This document shows positions 5,416-12,555 of a stretch of 12,555 bases of DNA, piece after piece. Made by a program: the position numbers and the translations under genes. This stretch comes from CAZBGL01 sp964491375. Its GTDB lineage: Bacteria > Desulfobacterota > Deferrisomatia > Deferrisomatales > Deferrisomataceae. Where the stretch lies: NCBI GenBank assembly GCA_964491375.1, contig CAZBGL010000008.1, positions 1-12,555 of the forward strand. Direction: 5' to 3'. Each line of letters begins with the position of its first letter. Position 1 is the stretch's first letter. The notes below the pieces were generated by a model. That model was not told where the DNA came from, made no database searches, and worked only from the letters and a program-made list of their open reading frames with translations.

Positions 5416-7071
5416 ATGCGCGTGGGAATCCAGTGGAAAGTGGGAGGGTTCTTGGTGGCGGTGCTGGCCGTTGCGTTCGGCGTGAGCACCTGGGTGAGCA
5501 CGGCCCAGACCACGGGCCTCTTGGAGTCGTTTGGCGAGCAGAGCGGCCGTCTGCTGAGAAGATCGGCGTTCCACGGGGCCCGGAACGTGTTCGTGAGCCT
5601 GGAGACGGGCACCCGGGGCTCCCTGGAACGCGGGGAGATGGAGACCTTCCAGAAGCTCCTGGCCGACCTGGGTTCCATCCCGGGGGTGGTGGAGATCGGG
5701 TTGGCCGATCCCTCGGGCAAGGTGGTGTACGCCACCCGCCAGGAGAGCCTCCAGCAGCCCCTGGACCGGAAGGCCTTCGAGAAGGCGGCCGGAACGCCGG
5801 GCCGGGTGATCGAGTGGGAAGCAGGAGGGGACCTCTTGCTCCTACGGTCCCACCAGATGGAGCCCGACTGCGTCCGGTGCCACGAGGGCGCCCGGCCCGG
5901 CGACCTGGCCGGGGTGCTGTACGTGCGCTACAGCCTCAAGGACCTGGCCGAGGCCCGGCAGGAGGCCTCGGCCTTCCTGGCCCGGGCCCGTAGGCGGGGC
6001 GCGGTTGCCGGTGCCGTGACCGGCCTGGCGGGGCTCCTGGCGGCGTCCGCCGGGGTGTACCTCCTGCTGGGGGCGCGGGTCAGGCGCCCCTTGGTGCACC
6101 TGACCGAGCGCGTGCGGGAGATGGCATCGGGGGAGGCTGACCTCACCCACCGCCTTCCGGCCTCGGCCCGGGACGAGATGGGTGATCTGGCCCGGGCGTT
6201 CAATGCCTTTGTGGAAAACCTCCAGGGTCTGGTCCGCGCGGTCTTGGACACGTCCGAACAGGTGGTGGAGGGAAGCCGGGAGATCTTGGAGGCGAGCCGG
6301 GCAGCCCTGGGGCGGGCCGAGTCCCAGAAGGAACGCACCGAGGAGGCCGCCGCTTCGGCCCAGGAGCTGAGCGCCACCGTGGTCGAGGTGGCGCGCAGCG
6401 CCCGGGAGGCTGCGTCTGCGGCTCGGGAGGCCTCCCGGACGGCGGAGGAGGGTGGCCGCACGGTGACCCAGGGCGTGGAGGGCATGGACCGGGTGGAGGG
6501 CCGGGTGCGAGCCATCGCCGGCCAGGTGAAGGAACTGGGCGAGCGCACCGCCGAGATCGGCGAGGTGATGCAGGTGATCGACGACATCGCGGACCAGACG
6601 AACCTGCTCGCCCTGAACGCGGCCATCGAGGCCGCGCGGGCCGGGGAGCACGGTCGGGGATTCGCCGTGGTGGCCGACGAGGTCCGCAAGCTCTCCGAAA
6701 AGACGGCCCAGGCCACCCGCAAGGTGCGGGACACCGTGGCGGGCATCCAGGAGGAGGTCCATCGGGCCGTGGCGTCCGTGGAGGAAGGACTGGACGACGT
6801 GGAGCGGATCAGCACGATGGTGCGGGCCGGGGGACAGGCCCTGGACGCCATCGTGTCCCAGGCGGCCCAGAACGCCGAGCGCGTGGAGCGGATCGTGGAG
6901 GCCACCGAGGAGCAGACCGTGGCCGTGGAGGGCATCGGCCGCAACCTGGACGCCATTGCCGGTCTGGCGTCCGAGGTGGCCTCGGGGGCGGAACAGACCC
7001 AGGTAACGGCCGAGCGCCTGCGGGAGCGCACCGAGCGGCTCCAGGAGCTCATGGGCCGGTTCCGGGTGTAG
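5416..7071 (+). CDS. Methyl-accepting chemotaxis protein with periplasmic c-type heme sensor domain
   Basis: A 551-residue chemoreceptor. Membrane segments are at about 8–28 and 197–219. The periplasmic sensor between them is PAS-like (VEIGLADPSGKVVYAT, about 92–107) and carries one covalent heme motif, CVRCH (152–156), with His146 and Met148 nearby as possible distal ligands. A HAMP domain (about 220–272) and a long coiled-coil signalling domain follow, with the conserved hairpin tip at about 383–425 including DQTNLLALNAAIEAARAGE, which contacts CheA/CheW. No NWETF-type C-terminal pentapeptide is present. Geobacter sulfurreducens GSU0935 and GSU0582 are characterised receptors of this heme-sensor kind. 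The start has GGAGGG 6 nt upstream and lies 13 bp after the hydrogenase small subunit, so the three genes probably share a transcript. Its last 23 bp overlap the convergent CBS gene. Confidence 0.95.
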   Translation: MRVGIQWKVGGFLVAVLAVAFGVSTWVSTAQTTGLLESFGEQSGRLLRRSAFHGARNVFVSLETGTRGSLERGEMETFQKLLADLGSIPGVVEIGLADPSGKVVYATRQESLQQPLDRKAFEKAAGTPGRVIEWEAGGDLLLLRSHQMEPDCVRCHEGARPGDLAGVLYVRYSLKDLAEARQEASAFLARARRRGAVAGAVTGLAGLLAASAGVYLLLGARVRRPLVHLTERVREMASGEADLTHRLPASARDEMGDLARAFNAFVENLQGLVRAVLDTSEQVVEGSREILEASRAALGRAESQKERTEEAAASAQELSATVVEVARSAREAASAAREASRTAEEGGRTVTQGVEGMDRVEGRVRAIAGQVKELGERTAEIGEVMQVIDDIADQTNLLALNAAIEAARAGEHGRGFAVVADEVRKLSEKTAQATRKVRDTVAGIQEEVHRAVASVEEGLDDVERISTMVRAGGQALDAIVSQAAQNAERVERIVEATEEQTVAVEGIGRNLDAIAGLASEVASGAEQTQVTAERLRERTERLQELMGRFRV

Positions 7072-8344
7072 GCCCCCGGGATCCTCCCCGGGAATCCGCC
7101 CGGGTGATCCGCACCAGAAGCACCCGCCGCCCAGAGACCCGCTCCACGGTCAGCCGGTGGCCGCCGTACTCCACGCTCTCGCCGGGCCAGGGGATGTGCC
7201 CCAGCCGGGTCATCACGAAGCCGCCCAGGGTGACGTCGGGCTCTGCGGGCAGGTCCAGTCCCAGCTTTTCGTTGATTTCCCGGATGGGAGCGCCGCCGTG
7301 GACCAGGGCCTCCCCGCCGGGGAGGAGCCGGACCGGCTCGGCCTCCACGTCGTGTTCGTCGCGGATCTCCCCCACGATCTCCTCGATCACGTCCTCCAGG
7401 GTGACGATCCCCTCCACGCCGCCGTATTCGTCCACCACGACGGCCATGTGGGTCCGGCGGGTCCGGAACTCGTACAGCAGGCTCTCCAGGTCCTTGGTCT
7501 CGGGCACGAAAAACGGTTCCCGGGCCACCGCGGCCAGGCTCCCCTCGGGGTCCCGCAGCAGGAGCGCCACGGCGTCGCGCACGTGCACGATGCCGATGAG
7601 ATCGTCCAGGTTCTCCCGGTACACGGGCATCCGGGTGTATCCGGTCTCCACGAACGCCTCCACCGCCCGGCGCAACGGGGTGGCCACGTCCAGGGCGCGC
7701 ACGCGTACCCGGGGCACCATGACCTCCCGAACCTGCTGGCCGGCGATCCGGAAGATGCCCCGGAGCATCCGGCGGCGGCTCTCGTCCATGGAGGCTCCCT
7801 CCCGGTCCGAGAGGAGCACCCGGATCTCCTCCTCGGAGAGCCCCGGCCGGGCCCCGGCCTCGGGCCGGGCGCCGAACAGCCTGAGCAGGCCGTTGGACAG
7901 GTGGGTGACCGCCCCCACCACCGGGAACATCACCCGGCAGAGGACGGCGAACACCGGGGAGACGACCAGGGAGACCGTCTCGGCCTTCTGGCTGGCAAAC
8001 GTCTTCGGGGCGATCTCGCTGAGCACCAAGAGCAACACGGTCATCACACCCGTGGCCACCGCGATGCCCCGTTCGCCGAACCATCCGATGGCCACCGCCG
8101 TGGCCAGGGAGGACGCCGCGATGTTGGCCAGGTTGTTTCCCACGAGAATCGTACCGATCAGGAGGTCCCGTCTCTGGACCAGCGCTTCGTAGATCCGCGC
8201 CCTGGGGTCGCCCTTGCGGGCCAGGTACCGCATGCGCCACCAGTCCGCCCCCAGCAGGGCGGTCTCCGAGCCCGAGAAGAAGGCCGAGCAGGCGACGAGG
8301 ACGCCGAGGAGGGCCAGGTGGGTGCCGGCGTATCCTTCGGGCAT
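7049..8344 (-). CDS. CNNM/DUF21–CBS–CorC_HlyC membrane protein (hemolysin C/CorC family)
   Basis: A 431-residue inner-membrane protein of the family linked to Mg2+/Co2+ export or regulation, often named hemolysin-like. A DUF21 transmembrane domain (about 5–165) has the SAFFSGSETAL and SEIAPKTFA motifs. A CBS pair follows (about 205–262, opening VREVMVPR, and 275–330, with MAVVVDEYGGVEGIVTLED), then a CorC_HlyC domain (about 337–415). The last 15 residues are a Gly/Pro/Ser-rich tail encoded partly in the region that overlaps the chemoreceptor gene tail-to-tail by 23 bp. The ATG at 8344 is chosen because a GGGGGT-type ribosome site lies about 8 nt before it; the ATG at 8359 has none. A true substrate cannot be read from the sequence. 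Confidence 0.93.
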   Translation of the reverse strand: MPEGYAGTHLALLGVLVACSAFFSGSETALLGADWWRMRYLARKGDPRARIYEALVQRRDLLIGTILVGNNLANIAASSLATAVAIGWFGERGIAVATGVMTVLLLVLSEIAPKTFASQKAETVSLVVSPVFAVLCRVMFPVVGAVTHLSNGLLRLFGARPEAGARPGLSEEEIRVLLSDREGASMDESRRRMLRGIFRIAGQQVREVMVPRVRVRALDVATPLRRAVEAFVETGYTRMPVYRENLDDLIGIVHVRDAVALLLRDPEGSLAAVAREPFFVPETKDLESLLYEFRTRRTHMAVVVDEYGGVEGIVTLEDVIEEIVGEIRDEHDVEAEPVRLLPGGEALVHGGAPIREINEKLGLDLPAEPDVTLGGFVMTRLGHIPWPGESVEYGGHRLTVERVSGRRVLLVRITRADSRGGSRGPTPGTGP

Positions 8345-8435
8345 GGTCTCAACCCCCATTGCGAGAGAGGATGGGTTGTGTATCGGACCGGAAGGCCCGG
8401 GTGTTGTCCGGCCGGTGGGGCTCGACGGCCCTGCG

Positions 8436-8468
8436 AAAAAAGCCCACGCGAAGCGTTTCGCGTGGGCT
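8436..8468 (-). terminator. Rho-independent terminator of the zinc-ribbon/DUF3426 gene
   Basis: Read on the minus strand, AGCCCACGCGAA pairs perfectly over 12 bp with TTCGCGTGGGCT around a 4-nt loop, followed by a run of six T. It lies 44 bp past the stop codon of the gene ending at 8513 and before the CBS gene, so the two are transcribed separately and the CBS gene needs its own promoter within about 90 bp. Confidence 0.93.
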
Positions 8469-8512
8469 GGACGGGCGGTGGTGCTCGGTGGCGGGCCCCG
8501 AAGAGGGACCGG

Positions 8513-9601
8513 TCAGCCCCCCGAGGCCCCCTCCCGGGATTTCGTGACCTCCACGTTGTAGCTGGACACCCCCTCGGGTGCGGGGACGAACACCACCATG
8601 AAGGGCACGCGGGCCCCGGGTGCGATGTCCACGTTGCGCAGGCCGTCCCCCACTTCGTTCATGAGGCGGGCGTTGATGGCCTTGGGATCCAAGGAGGCCA
8701 GTTCCCTCTCCCCGAGGAGGTTGCCGCAGAAGACCTCCTTGGAGGCCAGGGGCCGGCCCTGCTCGTCGAACAGGTTCCCCCGGATCCGGATGAGGCTCTG
8801 GGTGGTGCCCGAGCGGTTCCATATCTGGCCCCGGATCACGAAGACCTTCCGGCCTCCGGGAAACTCCCGGTAGAACCCCTCCAGATCCTGGACCGACAGC
8901 CGCGCCTCCACCTGTTTCCGGTGCCACAGGGCCCGGATGCGGTCGGGCCGGAGGAACGTGAGCGCCTCGGGATGTCGGACCAGATTGTAGGCGGTGAAGC
9001 CTGCCGTGGCCACGACCGCGAACACCACGATCCAGAACAGTGGAGAGCGGCTGCGGTCCCGGGCCATCAGGCGAGAAGGGGGGCCGGGTTCGGCCCGGCG
9101 AGGACCCCGTTGCAAGTCCAGCCTCGGCATGTCGTCCGCGATTCCCTGGACCGACACCTCGGCCGGTTGCGGGGGGACCAAGTCCTCCTCCCGCACCGGC
9201 TCCAGCGGTTCCTCTGCGTCAGGCGAGGGAAGATCCGGTGCCTCGGTCTCCTCCGGAACCTCGAAGTCAGCCAGGTCCAGTTCCCCCAGGGACGGGATCT
9301 CGTCCAGGTCCCCCAGGGACGCATCGTCGGCCTCCGGAGCGGGCTGTGACTGGGGCCCGGGTGCGGTGGCTTCGGGTTGGGAGTCGGGGGGCGGCCCCGG
9401 TTCGGCGGTTTCCTGGGCAGCGGTCTCGAAGTCCTCGAAGCGGGCTTCGGGAAGATCGGGCGGCCGGGGCTCCGGGCCCGCCTTGCGCCGGACCAGGAAG
9501 AGGTTGCCACATCGGGAACACCGGATGCGTACGGCCCGCTGCGAGAGTTTCTCGTCGGGGAGCTCGTAGCGGGTTCGGCACCGGCTGCAGGCTACGCGCA
9601 T
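8513..9601 (-). CDS. Zinc-ribbon and DUF3426 membrane protein
   Basis: A 362-residue protein of unknown function. The N-terminal zinc ribbon (MJ0042-type) has Cys5-x2-Cys8 and Cys28-x2-Cys31. A long low-complexity linker rich in Pro, Glu and Asp (about 42–180) follows and includes a nine-residue tandem repeat, SLGDLDEIP then SLGELDLAD (95–112). One membrane segment is at about 187–208, with a DUF3426 domain after it (about 240–353, with VFVIRGQIWNRS and SYNVEVTK), a beta-sandwich expected outside the membrane. The architecture is common in Proteobacteria and Desulfobacterota. The ATG at 9601 has GAGG about 5 nt upstream. It is a single-gene unit with a promoter candidate and a terminator. A role linking cytoplasmic zinc binding to the envelope is speculative. 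Confidence 0.88.
   Translation of the reverse strand: MRVACSRCRTRYELPDEKLSQRAVRIRCSRCGNLFLVRRKAGPEPRPPDLPEARFEDFETAAQETAEPGPPPDSQPEATAPGPQSQPAPEADDASLGDLDEIPSLGELDLADFEVPEETEAPDLPSPDAEEPLEPVREEDLVPPQPAEVSVQGIADDMPRLDLQRGPRRAEPGPPSRLMARDRSRSPLFWIVVFAVVATAGFTAYNLVRHPEALTFLRPDRIRALWHRKQVEARLSVQDLEGFYREFPGGRKVFVIRGQIWNRSGTTQSLIRIRGNLFDEQGRPLASKEVFCGNLLGERELASLDPKAINARLMNEVGDGLRNVDIAPGARVPFMVVFVPAPEGVSSYNVEVTKSREGASGG
9282..9321. repeat. Tandem 27-bp repeat in the linker of the zinc-ribbon protein
   Basis: TCCCCCAGGGACG occurs at 9282–9294 and again at 9309–9321, exactly 27 bp apart, encoding the repeated nine-residue acidic unit SLG(D/E)LDxxx. This suggests a recent in-frame duplication in a disordered linker. 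Confidence 0.6.
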
Positions 9602-9648
9602 GGGCCCTCGGACGAAACTTTTTCATGCCCCTGCTTAAAACCCGAGCC

Positions 9649-9677
9649 ATAGTATCCGAAGAGGTTCATGAGCGCAA
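9649..9677 (-). promoter_or_regulatory. Candidate promoter for the zinc-ribbon/DUF3426 gene
   Basis: On the minus strand TTGCGC (9677–9672), a 17-bp spacer and TACTAT (9654–9649) form a moderate sigma-70 match. Initiation would fall near 9642, about 40 nt before the start codon. The surrounding stretch is locally AT-richer. Confidence 0.45.
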
Positions 9678-9788
9678 CCCGGGCGGGCGTTCGACGCCTT
9701 GCGTCCGGGCCCGGTTCTGCGGTTCCTCACAGTCCACCCAGGCGCAATCCCCAGCAACCCGCGGGCCGGATCGAGGAGGGAGCGATCG

Positions 9789-10844
9789 ATGGAAGGGCAG
9801 CAGGCCGGTAGCCCCGAGATCCAAGGGCTGCTGGCGCGCCGGAACGAGGAGCTGGAGACCCTGGTCGAGATCGGCAAGGCCCTCACCTCGTCGCTGGATC
9901 TCAAGGAGGTCCTGAGCGTGATCATGGAGAAGGTGGGGCAGTTGCTGAAACCCAAGACCTGGTCGCTGCTGCTCGTGGACGAACACACGGGGGAGCTCAC
10001 CTTCGAGATCGCCGTTTCCCCTGCGGCCGACCGCCTGAAGGGCATCCGGCTGCGGAAGGGGGAGGGCATCGCCGGCTGGGTGGCCCTGCACGGCGAGCCC
10101 CTCCTCATCCCGGACGTTTCCAAGGACGCCCGGTTCATGCCCAAGGTGGACCAAGCCGTGCGGTTCCGGACGCGCTCCATCGTGTGCGTGCCCCTGAAGA
10201 GCAAGAACCGGGTGCTGGGGGTGATCGAGCTGGTCAACAGCATGGAGGACGGGGGTTTTTCGGAGGCCGACCTGAAGATCCTGTCCACCATCGCGGACTA
10301 CGCCGCCATCGCCATCGAGAACGCCCGCTACGTGGAAAAGGTCCGGGAGCTCGTGGTCACGGACGACCTGACCGGCCTGTACAATGCCCGCTACCTGCTG
10401 GACATCCTGGACTACGAGCTCGACCGGGCCCGGCGGTACCGGTATCCGGTCTCCCTCGTGTTCCTGGATCTGGACTACTTCAAGGACGTGAACGACACCT
10501 ACGGCCACCTGGTGGGGAGCCGGCTCCTCGGCGAGGTGGGGCGGCTCATCCGGCGCCACGTCCGGAAGGCGGACGTGGCGGTGCGCTACGGGGGCGACGA
10601 GTTTGTGGTGGTCCTGCCCAACACCCCCAAGGCCGGGGCCGTGACCATGGCCTCCAACCTGCGGGAGCGCATCCGGGGGCACTACTTCCTGGAAGACGAA
10701 GGCTACCGCATCCGGATCACCGCCAGCTTCGGGGTGGCGGCCTTCCCGGACGACGCCCAGTCCAAACTGGCCCTCATCCGGATGGCCGACCGAGCCATGT
10801 ACCGGGTCAAGGACTCGACCCGCGACGGGGTCCTTCCGGCCTGA
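9789..10844 (+). CDS. GAF–GGDEF diguanylate cyclase
   Basis: A 351-residue soluble protein predicted to make cyclic di-GMP from two GTP. A short coiled coil (about 8–30) leads into a GAF sensor domain (about 32–180). A GGDEF domain (about 185–345) starts with TDDLTGLYNARYL and has FLDLDYFKDVND, the intact active-site motif YGGDEF (267–272) and the product-inhibition I-site RKAD (259–262), five residues before GGDEF. It should therefore be active and feedback-inhibited. There is no membrane segment, so the GAF domain senses a cytoplasmic ligand that cannot be named from sequence. The ATG at 9789 is chosen over an in-frame ATG 30 codons earlier because GAGGAGGG precedes it by about 8 nt and the domain pattern begins after it. 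It stands alone, divergent from the zinc-ribbon gene. Confidence 0.95.
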   Translation: MEGQQAGSPEIQGLLARRNEELETLVEIGKALTSSLDLKEVLSVIMEKVGQLLKPKTWSLLLVDEHTGELTFEIAVSPAADRLKGIRLRKGEGIAGWVALHGEPLLIPDVSKDARFMPKVDQAVRFRTRSIVCVPLKSKNRVLGVIELVNSMEDGGFSEADLKILSTIADYAAIAIENARYVEKVRELVVTDDLTGLYNARYLLDILDYELDRARRYRYPVSLVFLDLDYFKDVNDTYGHLVGSRLLGEVGRLIRRHVRKADVAVRYGGDEFVVVLPNTPKAGAVTMASNLRERIRGHYFLEDEGYRIRITASFGVAAFPDDAQSKLALIRMADRAMYRVKDSTRDGVLPA

Positions 10845-10866
10845 TCCCCCCGGCATCAGGCCGGAA
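10834..10866. terminator. Hairpin spanning both stop codons of convergent genes
   Basis: TTCCGGCCTGAT (10834–10845) and ATCAGGCCGGAA (10855–10866) are perfect 12-bp arms around a 9-nt C-rich loop. The TGA stops of the GGDEF gene and of the small coiled-coil gene both lie in the arms. No clear T-tract follows on either side, so if it terminates it does so imperfectly or protects the 3' ends. Both genes thus end with the same 12 bases. Confidence 0.6.
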
Positions 10867-11194
10867 CCTCTTCCTCGCGATCCCGCTCCCGGCGTTCCAG
10901 GTCGGCTACCCGTCGCTCGAGGGCCTTGAACTGCTCCTCCAGCCGCTCGAAGTCCTTCCGGGGCACCAGGTCCATCTTTCGGAACACCTCCTGGACCATG
11001 TCCCGGATGCGAGTCTCCCACTCCTCTCGGGACGCCTCGGTCTTGGCCAGGAGATCGCGCACGAGGCTCTCGCCCTCTTCCCGGCTGAGCCGTCCCTGCT
11101 CCACGAGTTCGTCGATCAGTTTGCGGGCCCGCTCCTCGGTCAGCGTCAGGGCTCCGATGCCGGCGAGCGCGGCCTTCCGGATGATGTCCAGCAT
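10856..11194 (-). CDS. Small phasin-like coiled-coil protein
   Basis: A 112-residue, highly charged helical protein. A short hydrophobic start (MLDIIRKAALAGIGAL, 1–16) leads into a helix bundle segment with KLIDELVEQGRLSREEGE (25–42), then VPRKDFERLEEQFKALE (about 77–93), a heptad coiled coil and an acidic end. This matches the small phasin-family or polyhydroxyalkanoate-synthesis-regulator proteins (PhaF-like) common in Desulfobacterota; many such proteins are not tied to polymer granules, and no PHA synthase is in the window. The ATG at 11194 has GGAGGAGG with good spacing; a longer in-frame start at 11272 would use a non-conserved leader. It lies 79 bp downstream of alaS on the same strand. 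Confidence 0.8.
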   Translation of the reverse strand: MLDIIRKAALAGIGALTLTEERARKLIDELVEQGRLSREEGESLVRDLLAKTEASREEWETRIRDMVQEVFRKMDLVPRKDFERLEEQFKALERRVADLERRERDREEEVPA

Positions 11195-11243
11195 GGGCGT
11201 CCTCCTCCCGGTCCCTTGGGGTGCGCGTCGGTCGGGGCGTTCA

Positions 11244-11272
11244 CCCGTAATCCCGCGGACCCTGGTTGTCAA
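11244..11272 (-). promoter_or_regulatory. Weak promoter candidate before the phasin-like gene
   Basis: A perfect TTGACA (11272–11267) follows the alaS stop codon on the minus strand. At 17 bp the -10 reads TACGGG, a poor match. The gene may instead be transcribed from alaS, since no terminator is visible in the gap. Confidence 0.25.
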
Positions 11273-11273
11273 A

Positions 11274-12555
11274 TCAACCCGCCAGGATCTTTTCCACCTC
11301 GGCCGCGGCGGCCTGGAGCGCTTGGTCGAGCTTCGAGGGATCCGGACCTCCGGCCTGGGCCAGCTCAGGCCGGCCCCCGCCCCGTCCCCCCACGATGGCC
11401 GCGAGCGGCCGGATGAGATCCCCGGCCCGGATCCGGCCGCTCAGGTCCTTGGTCACGGCCACCAGAAGCAGGGCCTTCCCGTCCGCCTCGGCCCCCAGCA
11501 CCACCACGCCCGAGCGCAGCCGGTCCCGCAGGCCGTCGGCAAACTCCCGCAGGGCCCGGGGGTCCTGGGCGGGCACCCGCGTGGCCAACACCTTGACCCC
11601 GCTCACCTCGGCGGCCTGGGCCAGCACGTCCTGGCTTCCCGCTCCGGCCACCTGCGAACGCAGCGCGCGGAGTTCCCGCTCCAGTTCCCGAATCCGGTCC
11701 AGGAGCCGCTGGACCCGTTCGGGCGCCTCCTCGGCCGGCGACTTGGTGAGGCGGGCGATCTCCTCGAGCCGGTCCTCCAGGTCGAACACCCGGGCCAGGG
11801 CCCGCTCGCCCGTGGCCGCCTCGATGCGCCGCACTCCGGCGGCCACGCCGGTCTCCGAGAGGATCTTGAACAGCCCGATGTCGCCCGTGCGGGCCGCGTG
11901 GGTCCCGCCGCACAGCTCGGCCGACACCCCGCCCATGCGCACCACCCGCACGGTGTCGCCGTACTTTTCGCCGAACAGGGCGATCACCCCCTGTGCCCGG
12001 GCCTCCTCAAAGGACTGCTCGGCCACGGAGACCGGGAGGTTCTCCTGGACCCACCGGTTCACGAGCCCCTCCACCCGGCGCACCTCCTCGCGGGTCATGG
12101 GCTGGAAATGGGTGAAGTCGAACCGGAGCCGGTCGGGCGCCACCAGCGACCCGGCCTGCTTCACGTGGTCCCCCAGGACCTGCCGCAGGGCGGCGTGCAG
12201 GAGGTGGGTGGCGGAGTGGTTCTGGGCCGTGGCGAACCGCAGCCCCGCGTGCACCTGGGCCAGCGCGGTGTCGCCCTCGCGCACCCGGCCGCGCACCACC
12301 TTCCCGTGGAGCACGATGAGGTCCGGAAGGGGCTTGGACGCCCGCTCCACCTCCACGTGGAAGCCGTCTGCCGTGAGGGTTCCGGTGTCGCCGACCTGGC
12401 CGCCGCTCTCGCCGTAGAAGGGCGATTCGTCGAGCACGATCTCCACGGCCTCGCCCTGCTCCGCCTCGGCCACCCGGCGGCCGTCCTTCACCAGGGCCAG
12501 CACACGGGCATTGGACTCCAGCCGCTCGTACCCGCAGAACCGACTCGCCACGCCC
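11274..12555 (-). CDS. alaS: Alanyl-tRNA synthetase, C-terminal half, cut by window edge
   Basis: The last 426 residues of the enzyme that charges tRNA-Ala, open at the right edge. The fragment begins near the join to the editing region (FCGYERLES). The editing site that hydrolyses mischarged Ser- and Gly-tRNA-Ala is complete: HSATH supplies two zinc-binding histidines and ELCGGTH a Cys and His. After it come a coiled coil (DRIRELERELRALRSQ) and the C-Ala/DHHA1 domain with IVGGRGGGRPELAQAGG, the glycine-rich signature. The aminoacylation core lies outside the window. The apparent GTG start at 12551 is internal. The stop TGA at 11276–11274 gives a normal end just after VEKILAG. Confidence 0.98.
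   Translation of the reverse strand, partial: GVASRFCGYERLESNARVLALVKDGRRVAEAEQGEAVEIVLDESPFYGESGGQVGDTGTLTADGFHVEVERASKPLPDLIVLHGKVVRGRVREGDTALAQVHAGLRFATAQNHSATHLLHAALRQVLGDHVKQAGSLVAPDRLRFDFTHFQPMTREEVRRVEGLVNRWVQENLPVSVAEQSFEEARAQGVIALFGEKYGDTVRVVRMGGVSAELCGGTHAARTGDIGLFKILSETGVAAGVRRIEAATGERALARVFDLEDRLEEIARLTKSPAEEAPERVQRLLDRIRELERELRALRSQVAGAGSQDVLAQAAEVSGVKVLATRVPAQDPRALREFADGLRDRLRSGVVVLGAEADGKALLLVAVTKDLSGRIRAGDLIRPLAAIVGGRGGGRPELAQAGGPDPSKLDQALQAAAAEVEKILAG

Noticed and set aside
1..12555. tRNA or rRNA genes, CRISPR arrays, insertion sequences, attachment sites
   Set aside because: I saw no cloverleaf-like segment, regularly spaced repeats, transposase motifs or terminal inverted repeats on reading both strands; this is by eye and not a computed search.

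Overview
This is a very GC-rich window with dense, mostly chromosomal gene content. MraZ–RsmH–FtsL–FtsI, alanyl-tRNA synthetase, a zinc-ribbon/DUF3426 membrane protein, a small phasin-like coiled-coil protein, a c-type-heme chemoreceptor and a Tat-exported NiFe hydrogenase together resemble the anaerobic, cytochrome-rich Desulfobacterota/Desulfuromonadota lineages (former Deltaproteobacteria, Geobacter- or Deferrisoma-like). That assignment is inference from gene content; no marker gene here settles it.

Layout. (1) Positions 1–2526, minus strand: the start of a division and cell-wall (dcw) cluster, read mraZ → STAS-like gene → rsmH → ftsL → ftsI (cut by the window edge). All genes overlap. 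A consensus-like sigma-70 promoter and three CCCAC/GTGGG repeats at 10-bp period (an MraZ box) precede mraZ. (2) Positions 2527–2965: a divergent intergenic region of about 440 bp, clearly AT-richer between about 2690 and 2900, with palindromes but no convincing gene. (3) Positions 2966–7071, plus strand: a tight three-gene unit of NiFe hydrogenase large subunit, Tat-exported small subunit, and a methyl-accepting chemotaxis protein with a periplasmic CxxCH heme site. (4) Positions 7049–8344, minus: a CNNM/CBS/CorC-type membrane protein whose end overlaps the chemoreceptor end. (5) Positions 8436–9677, minus: a zinc-ribbon/DUF3426 protein with its own promoter candidate and a strong intrinsic terminator. 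(6) Positions 9789–10844, plus: a GAF–GGDEF diguanylate cyclase. (7) Positions 10856–11194, minus: a small phasin-like coiled-coil protein, then 11274–12555, minus: the C-terminal part of alaS, cut by the edge.

The most interesting unit is region 3. The hydrogenase has complete NiFe and Fe-S ligands, but its large subunit stops exactly at the final conserved histidine, so there is no C-terminal peptide for a maturation protease to remove. No cytochrome b or other electron-acceptor subunit follows. Instead the next gene, 13 bp downstream, is a chemoreceptor with a periplasmic heme. A reasonable hypothesis is that periplasmic hydrogen oxidation is coupled, directly or through periplasmic cytochromes, to the redox state of the receptor heme, giving hydrogen- or redox-directed taxis. 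This is inference from gene context and has not been shown here.
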